From positions 1 through 37,311 of IMG/VR virus record IMGVR_UViG_3300025889_000361: a DNA stretch of 37,311 bases; one strand, written 5' to 3'. The stretch is from a virus. Position numbers and translations under genes: made by a program. The stretch's first letter is position 1, and each line of letters opens with the position of its first letter. This document shows, piece by piece, positions 1 through 8,244 of this stretch. The notes beneath the pieces were generated by a model that was not told where the DNA came from, did not search any database, and saw only the letters and a program-made list of their open reading frames with translations.

Positions 1-2
1 GT

Positions 3-1316
3 GCGTTATACTTTAACAGTGTTGATGAAGTCATGAAGGTGTACACAGGTAGCCAATGGGTTGCCGCATACGCTGACGTGTCTGGTGCGCTACTGGCTGT
101 CAACAACCTTTCTGATCTTAACAATGCAACATCTGCTCGTACTAACCTAGGCTTAGGCACTGCGGCAACGACAGCATCTACAGACTACGCTACTGCGGCA
201 CAGGGTACACTAGCTGACTCAGCAGTACAACCGGGTGATCTAGCTACTGTAGCAACCACTGGAGCCTACTCAGACCTCACAGGAAGCCCTACAGCAGTCT
301 CTAGCTTTACAAACGACTCAGGGTACATCACAGACTACACAGTCACTCAGGGAGACGTTACAGCGCATCAGGCGGCACTGTCGATTACTGAGTCACAGAT
401 TAGTGACCTGCAGAGTTATCTTACTAGCATCCCAGATAATTACATTTTAAATACAGGTGATGCGATTACCGGGGATTTGACCTTTGGTGATAACAATAAA
501 GCTGTCTTTGGTGCAGGATCGGATTTACAGATTTATCATGATCCTGTTAATGGTTCATTTATTTCTGATACTGGGTCAGGAAACCTTAGATTAAGAGGCG
601 CAAGCTACGTCATCTTGGAGTCTGATACCGGAGAGACTTATGCTCAAGGCGAAAAAGATGGGGCATTTTATGTTTATCACAACAATGCTCAGAAACTCGC
701 CACAACCTCCACAGGCATTGACGTAACAGGCACAGTCACGGCTGATGGATTGACGGTTGATGGTACTGCACCAGTAGCAAAAATTAGTGCAACTGGAGGA
801 GGCACAGCAGAACTTAATCTACATCGTGTAGCAGATGATGATATTTATACTGACTGGAAGATTAGAAACGAAGGCGGCCCTTTCCGCATAAGAAAAGACA
901 ACACATCTCAAAATGATTACCTGATGATTCAGGCTGATACAGATGTAAAACTGTATTACGACAATGCTGAAAAATTCACCACAGCATCAGCAGGAGTCGC
1001 TGTCACTGGACGAGCAACTGGTACGCTCACCACAGACAACGATCTGTCATTCGACATGAACGCATCTAACTACTTCAAATGCACACCAACAGGCAACGGC
1101 ACACTGACGTTCACGAACATCACAGCAGGACAGTCTGGCAACATCTGGCTAGACAACTCTGGCGGTCATACTATCTCAGCCGCTTCAAGCACATACATTG
1201 CCAGTGCAGACCTCACTACCATCTCAACAGCAGGTGTTTACTTCCTGTCGTACTACTCTGATGGTACGAACGTGATGGTCAGTGCGACTCCGGCAGTCAC
1301 AAGCGCAGGAGCATAA
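3..1316 (+). CDS. Tail fibre-like protein, 5'-truncated by the window edge
   Basis: The frame is open to the window edge (read from base 3: ALYFNSVDEVMKVYTGSQW), so the ATG at 33 is probably internal. The peptide before and after it aligns with the region near residue 45-70 of the gene at 36473 (LWYDSTTDILKVRNADNDAW). The protein is low-complexity, rich in Thr, Ala, Ser and Gly. It carries a module around bases 470-560 (FGAGSDLQIYHD) and a C-terminal beta domain (bases 979-1288) that recurs in the last gene of the window. Such modules are common in marine phage tail fibres, which trimerise and bind the host surface. The protein ends in SAGA. The adhesin gene at 1318 follows one base after the stop. 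Confidence 0.75.
   Translation, partial: ALYFNSVDEVMKVYTGSQWVAAYADVSGALLAVNNLSDLNNATSARTNLGLGTAATTASTDYATAAQGTLADSAVQPGDLATVATTGAYSDLTGSPTAVSSFTNDSGYITDYTVTQGDVTAHQAALSITESQISDLQSYLTSIPDNYILNTGDAITGDLTFGDNNKAVFGAGSDLQIYHDPVNGSFISDTGSGNLRLRGASYVILESDTGETYAQGEKDGAFYVYHNNAQKLATTSTGIDVTGTVTADGLTVDGTAPVAKISATGGGTAELNLHRVADDDIYTDWKIRNEGGPFRIRKDNTSQNDYLMIQADTDVKLYYDNAEKFTTASAGVAVTGRATGTLTTDNDLSFDMNASNYFKCTPTGNGTLTFTNITAGQSGNIWLDNSGGHTISAASSTYIASADLTTISTAGVYFLSYYSDGTNVMVSATPAVTSAGA
979..1288 (+). repeat. Fibre C-terminal repeat, copy 1
   Basis: About 310 bases matching 37002-37311 at a constant offset of 36023, with roughly 14 differences by my hand count, none of which shifts the frame. The last 99 bases (1190-1288) are identical to the last 99 bases of the window. 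Encodes the C-terminal beta domain of the fibre. Confidence 0.9.
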
Positions 1317-1317
1317 C

Positions 1318-3642
1318 GTGGCAGTATTGCAAGGTAATGCAAAGCAAGGCTCTACACGAGGCTTCTATCCTAAGACTATTGAAGGATCGCTACGGTTTAA
1401 CGATGATGACACTGCGTACCTGAGTTGGACTCCTGCGTCTGCGGGTAATCGTAAGACTTGGACTTGGAGTGGGTGGGTTAAACTAGGTGGCGCCATTTCG
1501 GGCAATACTGCCTTGTTTGTTGGCGGTTCTTCTGGAAGCAATTTTTGTTCTATTGCCTTAGACGGGAACAGCAACATTTCTTTGTTTTGGTATGTTTCAT
1601 CTAGCGTTGTTGCAAATGTTACTACTTCTGCAAAACTACGTGACCCATCTGCTTGGTATCATTTACAGATTGCGGTTGATACTACTCAAGCAACAGCTTC
1701 TAATAGAATGATTGTTTACTTAAACGGTATTCAGCAGACATCGTTTGTTTCAACAACTTATCCTAGTCAAAATTATGATGGACTCATTAACAATACGAAT
1801 GCCCATTATCTAGGTCAATTTGCTTCTGCGGGTTATAACTACCTCGACGGCTACCTAGCCGAAGTCTTCTTCATTGACGGTACAGCCCATAACGCTGACG
1901 CTTTCGGTGAAACCAAGAACGGTGTGTGGGTTCCGAAGAACATTACAGCCACAGACTTCACAATGGGTACGAATGGGTTCTACCTCAACTTCCAAGACGA
2001 TACAGCGGTTGAGGCGTTCAACACGGTTTTGTATCGGGGTACTCAGTCAAAACAATCCATTACTGGCTATGGATTTTCTCCGGATTTAGTCTGGATAAAA
2101 AACAGAAGTAGTGCGGTCAATCATTATTTATTAGACCAAGTGCGTGGAGCTACTAAAGCCTTATTTAGCAATTCAACTGCCGCAGAAGATACTGATCCTC
2201 AGTCGTTACAATCTTTTGATTCAGACGGTTTTACATTAGGTAATTCGTATGGATTTAACGCTAGTGGCGACTCCTACGTTGCTTGGGGTTGGAAAGCAGG
2301 AGACTCCAACGTATCCAATACTGATGGCTCGGTAACCTCCACAGTACGGGCTAACCAGACCTATGGCTTCTCGATTGTTTCTTATACTGCCAATAACACT
2401 AACAACGCAACGGTAGGTCACGGGCTAGGGGCTGTGCCGGATTTCGTCTTGGTTACCGCAAGAAATTTTCCTACCGCTACCAATTGGGCTGTTTGGCATT
2501 CAAGTTTAGGAAGCATTGAATATTACCTTAGATTGAATACTACTGATGCGGTTGTAACAACTGACAACACTAACTTTGGTACTGTCGATCCAACATCTAC
2601 TGTTATGAACTTAGGTTATGCAGGATCAACAAACTCAAGTACTTACAACTACATCATGTACTGTTGGACAGAGAAGGCTGGCTACTCTAAGTTTTCTAGC
2701 TATGAAGGGACAGGAAATCCAAATCTATCTGTTACTGGTCTTGGGTTTGCTCCTGCATGGATTATGATCAAAAACATAGACGATACAGGTGGCGCACAAT
2801 GGATGATCTACGACAATACAAGAGACACAACAAATCCAATTAGTGCTTATTTACAAGCAGAATCAACTAACACTGAAAGCGCAATCGGAACTAACGAGAT
2901 TAGTTTTGATTCAGACGGGTTTACCGTTAATTCAACAACTGACCGACTAAATAGAAATGGCGACACAATGATCTATGCCGCCTTTGCAGACACAAGAGAA
3001 GCGGCCTTCTGGTTAGATCAGTCTGGTAATGACAACGATTGGCAACCAGTCAACCTAGACCATAACGATACGTTGTTGGATAGTCCTACTGATAACTTCT
3101 GCACTTGGAATCCACTGAACAAAGGGACAAACTTAGTTACTTCTGACGGCAATTTAAGTTTTAACAATTCAACAACAGAAACCAACCATCGTACTTGTGT
3201 AGCTACTCATGGTATGACTTCTGGAAAATACTATTGGGAAGTTCAAGTTGACTCAACGAGTAACGTGGACATGATTGGAATTGTCGGGCAAAACGCAAAT
3301 CTGCAAACTCATGTAGGAGGAAGCGGTTTTGGTTACGGTTACAGCACTGCTAATGGAAATTGGTACAAAGCCTCTGGATGGGCTGATGACGGGACAACTC
3401 CTCCTGCATTTCCTTCTGGCGGTACAATTGGTATAGCGTTTGACGCTGACAATAAAAAAATATACTTCCATAGGGATGGACAGTGGATTAACAATGCAAA
3501 CCCAACAGCAGGAACAGGAGCCAATGGTACATATACAGGATCAGAGACTGTGTTTTTCCCTGCGGGAAGTAGGTACTACAACACAGGAAAGTGGACTGCA
3601 AACTTTGGCCAACAACCATTCAAATACGATCCACCTGCGTAG
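1318..3642 (+). CDS. Large tail adhesin with LamG-like, repeat and SPRY-like domains
   Basis: A 774-residue protein. I chose the GTG at 1318, with AGGAG six bases upstream, over an in-frame ATG at 1282 that lies inside the previous gene. Residues ~20-190 look like a concanavalin/LamG jelly roll (GSLRFNDDDTAYLSW ... YLDGYLAEVFFIDG). Residues ~230-590 hold two copies of a module of the form 'GYGFSPDLVWIKNRSS ... FDSDGFTLG ... YVAWGWKAG'. The C-terminal ~140 residues resemble a SPRY/B30.2 fold (GKYYWEVQV ... GIAFDADNKKIYFHRDGQW). Proteins built this way are frequent in marine phages and are presumed to bind host-surface glycans. The 3652 gene carries the same module. Family assignment is by eye. 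Confidence 0.75.
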   Translation: MAVLQGNAKQGSTRGFYPKTIEGSLRFNDDDTAYLSWTPASAGNRKTWTWSGWVKLGGAISGNTALFVGGSSGSNFCSIALDGNSNISLFWYVSSSVVANVTTSAKLRDPSAWYHLQIAVDTTQATASNRMIVYLNGIQQTSFVSTTYPSQNYDGLINNTNAHYLGQFASAGYNYLDGYLAEVFFIDGTAHNADAFGETKNGVWVPKNITATDFTMGTNGFYLNFQDDTAVEAFNTVLYRGTQSKQSITGYGFSPDLVWIKNRSSAVNHYLLDQVRGATKALFSNSTAAEDTDPQSLQSFDSDGFTLGNSYGFNASGDSYVAWGWKAGDSNVSNTDGSVTSTVRANQTYGFSIVSYTANNTNNATVGHGLGAVPDFVLVTARNFPTATNWAVWHSSLGSIEYYLRLNTTDAVVTTDNTNFGTVDPTSTVMNLGYAGSTNSSTYNYIMYCWTEKAGYSKFSSYEGTGNPNLSVTGLGFAPAWIMIKNIDDTGGAQWMIYDNTRDTTNPISAYLQAESTNTESAIGTNEISFDSDGFTVNSTTDRLNRNGDTMIYAAFADTREAAFWLDQSGNDNDWQPVNLDHNDTLLDSPTDNFCTWNPLNKGTNLVTSDGNLSFNNSTTETNHRTCVATHGMTSGKYYWEVQVDSTSNVDMIGIVGQNANLQTHVGGSGFGYGYSTANGNWYKASGWADDGTTPPAFPSGGTIGIAFDADNKKIYFHRDGQWINNANPTAGTGANGTYTGSETVFFPAGSRYYNTGKWTANFGQQPFKYDPPA

Positions 3643-3651
3643 GAACTAGAC

Positions 3652-4752
3652 ATGGCATATTTACCACTCAGCACAGCCAACCTACCCGATCCTGCGATCA
3701 ACCCTGCACAGGGAAGCAGTCCAGAGGATTACTTTAATACGGTGTTGACCACATCAACAGGTTCTACATTGAGCGTTGACGTAGGGTTTGCCGCTGACTT
3801 CTTATGGACTAAAGCGAGAAACTTTGCTCGCAGTCACGAACTACATGACAGAGTGCGTGGCGATAATAAACGGCTAAAGTCAGATGCTAATACTGCTGAG
3901 GAATCTTATGCTAACTACGTTGTATTTGACGCTGATGGTGCTGACTTAGGAACTAACCATAACCTTGGTTATCATGCGGGTGGAACAACTACTGGTGTGG
4001 TTTGGGCGTGGAAAGCAGGAACATCATTCAGTAATTCAGCAGGAACTAATGGAGCATCAATTGCAAGCTCTGGTTCTGCAAGCACCGATAGCGGATTCAG
4101 TATCGTAAGTTACACTGGAGATTCAACAGGCACAGACGGTACTGCAAGCACTGTTTATCACGGGCTTTCTCAAGCTCCTGAAATGATAATGTTCAAGCCA
4201 TTGGATACTTACGATGGTGCTGTTTATCACAGCGGATTAACTTCTGCGTCATACCGATTGATTTTATTCTCTGCTAGTGGAACTACGACACAAGCGTCTG
4301 ACAACGGATTCTTTAATGGAACAGCACCGACAAGCTCTGTGTTTTCTATTGGCTCACGCAAGCACACCAACTCTAATGGCGGAATGATCGCCTACTGCTT
4401 CCACAGTGTCGAAGGCTTCTCAAAGTTTGGCTCATACACCGGCAACGGTAATGCAGATGGCCCATTTGTGTACACAGGGTTTAGACCTGCTTTCGTGATG
4501 ACAAAGAAGTCATCAGGTACTTCTAACTGGAACATAATAGACGATCATAGACCTTCAGAATACAATCCTGCTGATAACGCCCTTCTTGCAAACGCGGCTT
4601 ATGCAGAGACGATAATTACAGGTAATCCTGTTGATTTGTTGTCTAATGGTTTCAAAATACGAACTACCGAAGGTGGTTTTAACACATCAGGCCAAACATA
4701 CATCTACATGGCCTTTGCCGAAAACCCATTTAAGTACAGCAACGCTCGCTGA
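3652..4752 (+). CDS. Tail adhesin, repeat-module paralogue of the 1318 gene
   Basis: A 366-residue protein starting nine bases after the upstream adhesin. It shares that protein's middle module: FAADFLWTKARNFARSHELHD, a FDADGADLG turn, VVWAWKAGTSF, then GFSIVSYTGD, VYHGLSQAPEMIMFK and FSKFGSYTGNGN. A second copy begins FRPAFVMTKKSSG and ends near the C-terminal AFAENPFKYSNAR. The C-terminal 'PFKY' matches the QQPFKYDPP end of the neighbour, which suggests duplication or domain exchange. There is no signal peptide or membrane segment. A role as a tail-associated host-binding protein is inferred from its neighbours. Confidence 0.7.
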   Translation: MAYLPLSTANLPDPAINPAQGSSPEDYFNTVLTTSTGSTLSVDVGFAADFLWTKARNFARSHELHDRVRGDNKRLKSDANTAEESYANYVVFDADGADLGTNHNLGYHAGGTTTGVVWAWKAGTSFSNSAGTNGASIASSGSASTDSGFSIVSYTGDSTGTDGTASTVYHGLSQAPEMIMFKPLDTYDGAVYHSGLTSASYRLILFSASGTTTQASDNGFFNGTAPTSSVFSIGSRKHTNSNGGMIAYCFHSVEGFSKFGSYTGNGNADGPFVYTGFRPAFVMTKKSSGTSNWNIIDDHRPSEYNPADNALLANAAYAETIITGNPVDLLSNGFKIRTTEGGFNTSGQTYIYMAFAENPFKYSNAR

Positions 4753-4767
4753 TAGGAGATAGAAACA

Positions 4768-5319
4768 ATGTGGACTTACTTAGGTAGAGTCATCAAGCAA
4801 GGCAGGGCGTGGACTGACGCTGAAGGTACACAGCATCCTGCTCAGTGGAATCGTTGGACAGACGAGGAGAAAGCCGCTAAGGGTCTGGTGTGGAATCAGG
4901 ACTTACAGCCTGTACCATTCGACAATCGCTTCTACTGGAGTGCAGGAGTTCCAAAGGCACTGGATGATGTCAACGAAGTAGACGAGGACGGCAATCCTGT
5001 ACTGGATGAAGACGGTGTGCAGATCGTCACCAAAGGACTCAAGAGCAATGCCATTGCACAAACGAAAATGACTGCTAGCGGTTTGCTTGCTCCGACTGAT
5101 TGGATGGTCATCAAGGCGGCTGAGGTATCTGGATACACTGTCCCTGCTGATATCACAACCTATCGTGCGGCAGTGCGTACAGCGAGCAACACGATCGAGA
5201 CTGCGATCACAGGCGCGGCTGACCACGCAGCGTTCATGGCGTTGTATAATGCGCCAGTAGATGCTGACGGTAATCCTACCGGAAACGCACCAATTAACGA
5301 TTGGCCTGATGAGGTTTAA
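4768..5319 (+). CDS. Tail fibre assembly-like protein
   Basis: A 183-residue acidic protein preceded by a good ribosome site (TAGGAGATAG before ATG). The C-terminal half has the pattern seen in tail-fibre assembly/attachment proteins: LLAPTDWMVIKAAEV, then a Pro turn and TTYRAAVRTASNTIE, which corresponds to 'TDW...YR..LR' in that family. The N-terminal half has Trp-rich segments and a 'DEDGNPVLDEDGVQI' acidic stretch. Its place directly after the fibre/adhesin genes fits a chaperone or fibre tip. It could instead be a minor structural protein. Confidence 0.55.
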   Translation: MWTYLGRVIKQGRAWTDAEGTQHPAQWNRWTDEEKAAKGLVWNQDLQPVPFDNRFYWSAGVPKALDDVNEVDEDGNPVLDEDGVQIVTKGLKSNAIAQTKMTASGLLAPTDWMVIKAAEVSGYTVPADITTYRAAVRTASNTIETAITGAADHAAFMALYNAPVDADGNPTGNAPINDWPDEV

Positions 5320-5321
5320 CA

Positions 5322-5516
5322 ATGGACAAGCGTACCGTTCAGTCGGCTCATACCCGTATCGATAACTTGGAGAAAGAAGTCGTGGCGATCAAAACTGAAG
5401 TAAAGATTCAGTTCAAGGACTTGTTCGGTCGCGTAAAACGATTAGAAACCATACTGATAGCCGCAACAGGAACGATCCTCGTGATGCTCCTGACGGTGCT
5501 GTCTAAGATGCCCTAG
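5322..5516 (+). CDS. Small coiled-coil membrane protein, XhlA-like
   Basis: A 64-residue protein. Residues ~5-42 form a heptad-like amphipathic helix (RIDNLEKEVVAIKTEVKIQ), followed by one membrane segment (ILIAATGTILVMLLTVL) near the C-terminus. This layout, coiled coil then a single C-terminal membrane helix, matches XhlA-type haemolysin/lysis accessory proteins. It starts two bases after the preceding stop. A lysis role is plausible but not proven, since true holin and lysozyme genes lie further downstream. Confidence 0.55.
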   Translation: MDKRTVQSAHTRIDNLEKEVVAIKTEVKIQFKDLFGRVKRLETILIAATGTILVMLLTVLSKMP

Positions 5517-5518
5517 CT

Positions 5519-5968
5519 ATGATCTTTGAAGCCATAGCCGCAATTAAGATCGCAAATGAGGCTATCGGCGCGATCAAGGAGTTTGCCGGTCACGTTTCAT
5601 CAGTCGGTGAAATGGGCAAAGACCTAACCAAACTAGCAGATGCCAAAGATGATATCGAGAAAGCGGCCAAGGATGGCGATATGGAGGCTTTCTGGGCGTT
5701 AGAAGACATCAAACGCCATGAGGCTGAAGTCAAACAGCAGTTCATCTATGCAGGACGCGCAGGACTCTGGGATGATTACTGCAAATTCATCGCAAATCGT
5801 AAGCAACTACGAGAAAACGAGCGTAAACGTGCAGAAGCTAAGAGATTGGCTAAGAAAAAAGCCATACAGAATGGATTTTTGTATGTGGCTATTGGCATTG
5901 CTGTTATCGGTGTGGTGGGCGGGGCTGTGGCCTTTATCCTTTGGCTTATATCTCTTAAAGGAAAGTAA
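5519..5968 (+). CDS. Membrane-anchored helical protein of unknown function
   Basis: A 149-residue protein with a mainly alpha-helical, charged body (LADAKDDIEKAAKDGDMEAFWALEDIKRHEAEV in pieces), a basic stretch at ~105-122 (RKQLRENERKRAEAKRLAKKK) and one strong C-terminal membrane helix (VAIGIAVIGVVGGAVAFILW). Similar proteins are, to my memory, common next to tail and lysis genes of marine phages without a known function. The C-terminal anchor and neighbours suggest an envelope role around lysis or DNA entry. This is inference only. Confidence 0.6.
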   Translation: MIFEAIAAIKIANEAIGAIKEFAGHVSSVGEMGKDLTKLADAKDDIEKAAKDGDMEAFWALEDIKRHEAEVKQQFIYAGRAGLWDDYCKFIANRKQLRENERKRAEAKRLAKKKAIQNGFLYVAIGIAVIGVVGGAVAFILWLISLKGK

Positions 5969-5971
5969 ATT

Positions 5972-6703
5972 ATGAGCATGATCCAAGACATCATCCGGCT
6001 TCCGATGGGTCTGCTAGGCGTTTCCGCCAATCACTATGATGGACTGTCGCACGTTCACAAGTTCGGTGCTGTTCCGGCAATGTCTACGAACAATACAGGG
6101 ACGATCTGGGACGTAAATGACACAACCTATCCTTGGTCAGCATTCGCGTCAGCAACCACACTGACTGTGGATCGAGCATCGGCATCAGATGCAGATAAGC
6201 AAGTTCTGATCACTGGGCTTGATAGTGCCTACAACGAGATTAACGAAACAGTCACGCTAGCTTCTGCTACCGGAAACGCAACTACCAAGTCATTTATTCG
6301 TGTTTACCGTGCCTATATGACCAATGGATCAGCAACGAACGTAGGGAATGTCACTATAAAGGCTTCTACGACTGTTGTAGCGCAGATCACGGCTGGGAAA
6401 GGGCAAACCCTTATGGCGATCTATACCGTCCCTGCTGGGTACTCTGCGTACATCCTCAAGGGTGCGGCTACTTGTCAGGATGGTGCTGATGCCACTGGCG
6501 ATATGTTTGTGCGTTATTTTGGTGAATCAGCATTTCGCGTAGGGCATTCTTTCGAGGTTTGTGGTGATGGTGGTCAATATATGTACGATTTCGGTATACC
6601 TCTGCGAATACCAGAAAAATCTGATATTGATATACGAGCTAGTGTGCGTTCCAACAATGCTCGTGTGACTGCCGCATTCGATCTACTACTAGAAAGAGAA
6701 TGA
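5972..6703 (+). CDS. Probable virion-associated beta-rich protein
   Basis: A 243-residue protein with AAGGAAAG upstream of its ATG. No signal peptide or membrane helix. After ~30 residues it is rich in beta-forming Thr/Val/Ala stretches (ATTLTVDRASASDADKQVLI; TTVVAQITAGKGQTLMAIYT), followed by a segment with two Cys and aromatic residues (YFGESAFRVGHSFEVCGDGG). This looks like a virion surface or fibre-like protein. I know similar hypothetical virion proteins in marine phages but cannot name a family. It sits between the membrane protein at 5519 and the lysis block. Confidence 0.5.
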   Translation: MSMIQDIIRLPMGLLGVSANHYDGLSHVHKFGAVPAMSTNNTGTIWDVNDTTYPWSAFASATTLTVDRASASDADKQVLITGLDSAYNEINETVTLASATGNATTKSFIRVYRAYMTNGSATNVGNVTIKASTTVVAQITAGKGQTLMAIYTVPAGYSAYILKGAATCQDGADATGDMFVRYFGESAFRVGHSFEVCGDGGQYMYDFGIPLRIPEKSDIDIRASVRSNNARVTAAFDLLLERE

Positions 6704-6909
6704 GTGACTTATTTATCAGTCCTTTTCATCCCGCCTATCGAAAGCCAGACGTTGTGTCGCCGGTTACTCCGGCTCAAATGAACTCAAAGGAACATCCATA
6801 TATCGATTGGCAGAAGCAGTCGAGTCAATACAAAATAGAATCAATAACTTACAATTATATGGGCAGGATTATCATAGCGTCAGGGAATACACTGGAGGTA
6901 ATTGCATGA
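6700..6909 (+). CDS. Small protein of unknown function
   Basis: A 69-residue frame joined by ATGA overlaps to the genes on both sides (6700-6703 and 6906-6909), which supports real translation. It has no Cys, no membrane helix and no motif I recognise; the start is MSDLFISPFHPAYRK. Translational coupling into the EF-hand membrane protein is likely because the strong GGAGG site for that gene lies within this frame's end. Confidence 0.5.
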   Translation: MSDLFISPFHPAYRKPDVVSPVTPAQMNSKEHPYIDWQKQSSQYKIESITYNYMGRIIIASGNTLEVIA

Positions 6910-7223
6910 CGGAGCTAGAAAAATATGACACGAACGGGAATGGGGTTCTTGATCCGGACGAACTTGCTCTTATTGAGCTTGAGGATCGCCGCCGTAAGAT
7001 GCTGGATGATGACGCTCAAAGAGATTCGATCAGGAAGATGGCGTGGTTTGCGCTATTTGGCCTACTGCTGTATCCCTTTGGTATTTTTTTATGTGATCTG
7101 TTCGGACTTGCTACGGCGGCGAGCTTGATCGCTGATATCGCTCCGACATATTTCGCATCGATCGCGGTACTGGTATCTGCATTCTTTGGCAGTACAGCAA
7201 TCGCATCGAAGAAGGCCAGCTAA
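6906..7223 (+). CDS. EF-hand protein with two membrane helices, holin-like
   Basis: The ATG at 6906 follows a strong GGAGG and overlaps the previous stop, giving 105 aa; an upstream in-frame start at 6807 would lie inside the previous gene. Residues 8-19 form a canonical EF-hand calcium loop (DTNGNGVLDPDE) with all the usual oxygen-ligand positions. A charged helix follows, then two membrane segments (WFALFGLLLYPFGIFLCDL; IAPTYFASIAVLVSAFFG). The topology resembles small holins or pinholin-type proteins. An EF loop on the soluble side could sense calcium. The next three genes are also lysis-type. Confidence 0.6.
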   Translation: MTELEKYDTNGNGVLDPDELALIELEDRRRKMLDDDAQRDSIRKMAWFALFGLLLYPFGIFLCDLFGLATAASLIADIAPTYFASIAVLVSAFFGSTAIASKKAS

Positions 7224-7300
7224 TGGAATTTGTAGCCGCACTGATTTTAGCAGTCTTGGCTATTTGGGCAATTATGAATATTCCGCCCAAGGATGACTGA
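7223..7300 (+). CDS. 25-residue membrane peptide
   Basis: A very short frame with TAATG coupling to the previous stop and a TGATG junction to the next gene. The peptide is almost entirely one hydrophobic helix (FVAALILAVLAIWAIMNI) ending in PPKDD. The tight coupling on both sides and the membrane-helix composition argue that it is translated. It may be a small lysis or membrane-modulating peptide. Confidence 0.45.
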   Translation: MEFVAALILAVLAIWAIMNIPPKDD

Positions 7301-7452
7301 TGAAAGTCTGCGAGTACGTCTTTAAGGAAGGGATGTACCACACAGATTGCGGGTCAAAGTTATTATTTCGCCCTACCGCTAGGTGCGATAAATGCGGCAG
7401 AAAGCCGAAGGAGAAGCGCGATGTTGCAGATGCTACTAGGTCCAGCTCTTGA
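7300..7452 (+). CDS. Small zinc-ribbon-like protein
   Basis: A 50-residue basic frame starting on the stop of the upstream peptide (TGATG). It has four cysteines (residues 4, 17, 29 and 32), the last pair as CDKC followed by GRK, the layout of a small zinc ribbon. Its 3' end overlaps the holin gene by 32 bases. Similar tiny Cys4 proteins are common in phage lysis and accessory regions; no function can be assigned. Confidence 0.4.
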   Translation: MKVCEYVFKEGMYHTDCGSKLLFRPTARCDKCGRKPKEKRDVADATRSSS

Positions 7453-7801
7453 GCTAGGCAAGGACTTTATCAAAGGGAAGGCCGAAGAAAAGAAGGCCAT
7501 CCAACAGCGGAAGATCGATCAGATCAACAACGATTCTCAATGGGAAGCAAAGATGGCTGACGCTACAAAGTCATCTTGGAAGGATGAATGGTTCAGTTTG
7601 ATCCTCAGTGCGCCTCTGATCGCTGTGGCCTATTCTGTGGCGATGGACGATCAAGCAATCATCACTCGCATGGATGAGGCGTTCAGCGCACTCAATTCTT
7701 TACCGGAATGGTATCAGTATCTCTTATTTATCGCGGTCAGCGCGTCATTCGGCGTTAAAGGCGCAGACAAACTCATGGCAATGAAGAAGGGCAAGCAATG
7801 A
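7421..7801 (+). CDS. Holin of the GTA_holin_3TM type
   Basis: A 126-residue protein with an AAGGAGAAG ribosome site. A charged helical N-terminus (FIKGKAEEKKAIQQRKIDQI) precedes hydrophobic segments FSLILSAPLIAVAYSVAM and WYQYLLFIAVSASFGVKGAD; the C-terminus is basic (AMKKGKQ). This order, N-terminal coiled region, 'DEWFSLILS' and 'LPEWYQ', fits the holin family first seen in gene transfer agents. It overlaps the endolysin gene by four bases, the classic holin-endolysin arrangement: it would permeabilise the inner membrane so the lysozyme can reach the wall. Confidence 0.7.
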   Translation: MLQMLLGPALELGKDFIKGKAEEKKAIQQRKIDQINNDSQWEAKMADATKSSWKDEWFSLILSAPLIAVAYSVAMDDQAIITRMDEAFSALNSLPEWYQYLLFIAVSASFGVKGADKLMAMKKGKQ

Positions 7802-8244
7802 TGAATCTCGATCAACTGCGCATGGAGCTGGAATACGATGAAGGCTGTAAATACGAAATCTACCTAGATCATCTCGGTCTACCTACGTTCGGTATCGGTC
7901 ATCTGGTGACAGAGGATGATCCAGAACACGGGCAGGAGGTAGGCACTGCTGTCTCTGAGGAGCGTGTCATCGAGGTATTCGAGAAAGACGTTCAGGTTAC
8001 GATCGACGAGTGCAAGAAGCTCTATGACGATTGGTTCGATCTGCCGGAAGAGGCTCAACTGATTATCGCTAACATGATGTTCAATATGGGACGGCCTCGC
8101 CTGAGCCAGTTTAAAGGCATGAAGGCCGGCATAGATGCCCGTGATTGGAATCAGGCCGCAGACGAGATGGTCGACAGCAAGTGGTATCGTCAGGTCACCA
8201 ATCGGGCGGATCGGCTCGTTACTCGGATGAGAAACATAGCTTAA
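7798..8244 (+). CDS. Endolysin, T4-type lysozyme (glycoside hydrolase 24)
   Basis: A 148-residue protein that cleaves the peptidoglycan glycan strand at the end of infection. The catalytic triad of T4 lysozyme is visible with identical spacing: Glu15 (YDEG), Asp24 (YLDHLG) and Thr30 (LPTFGIGH). The downstream 'ANMMFNMG' and 'KWYRQVTNRADRLVTRM' segments also match the family. There is no signal peptide, so export depends on the holin just upstream. It is the last gene before the 8245-8318 module and so closes the lysis operon. Confidence 0.9.
   Translation: MMNLDQLRMELEYDEGCKYEIYLDHLGLPTFGIGHLVTEDDPEHGQEVGTAVSEERVIEVFEKDVQVTIDECKKLYDDWFDLPEEAQLIIANMMFNMGRPRLSQFKGMKAGIDARDWNQAADEMVDSKWYRQVTNRADRLVTRMRNIA

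Noticed and set aside
4903-5322. 139-codon open frame on the minus strand
   Set aside because: Antisense shadow of the fibre-assembly-like gene; Arg/Cys-rich composition typical of non-coding frames.
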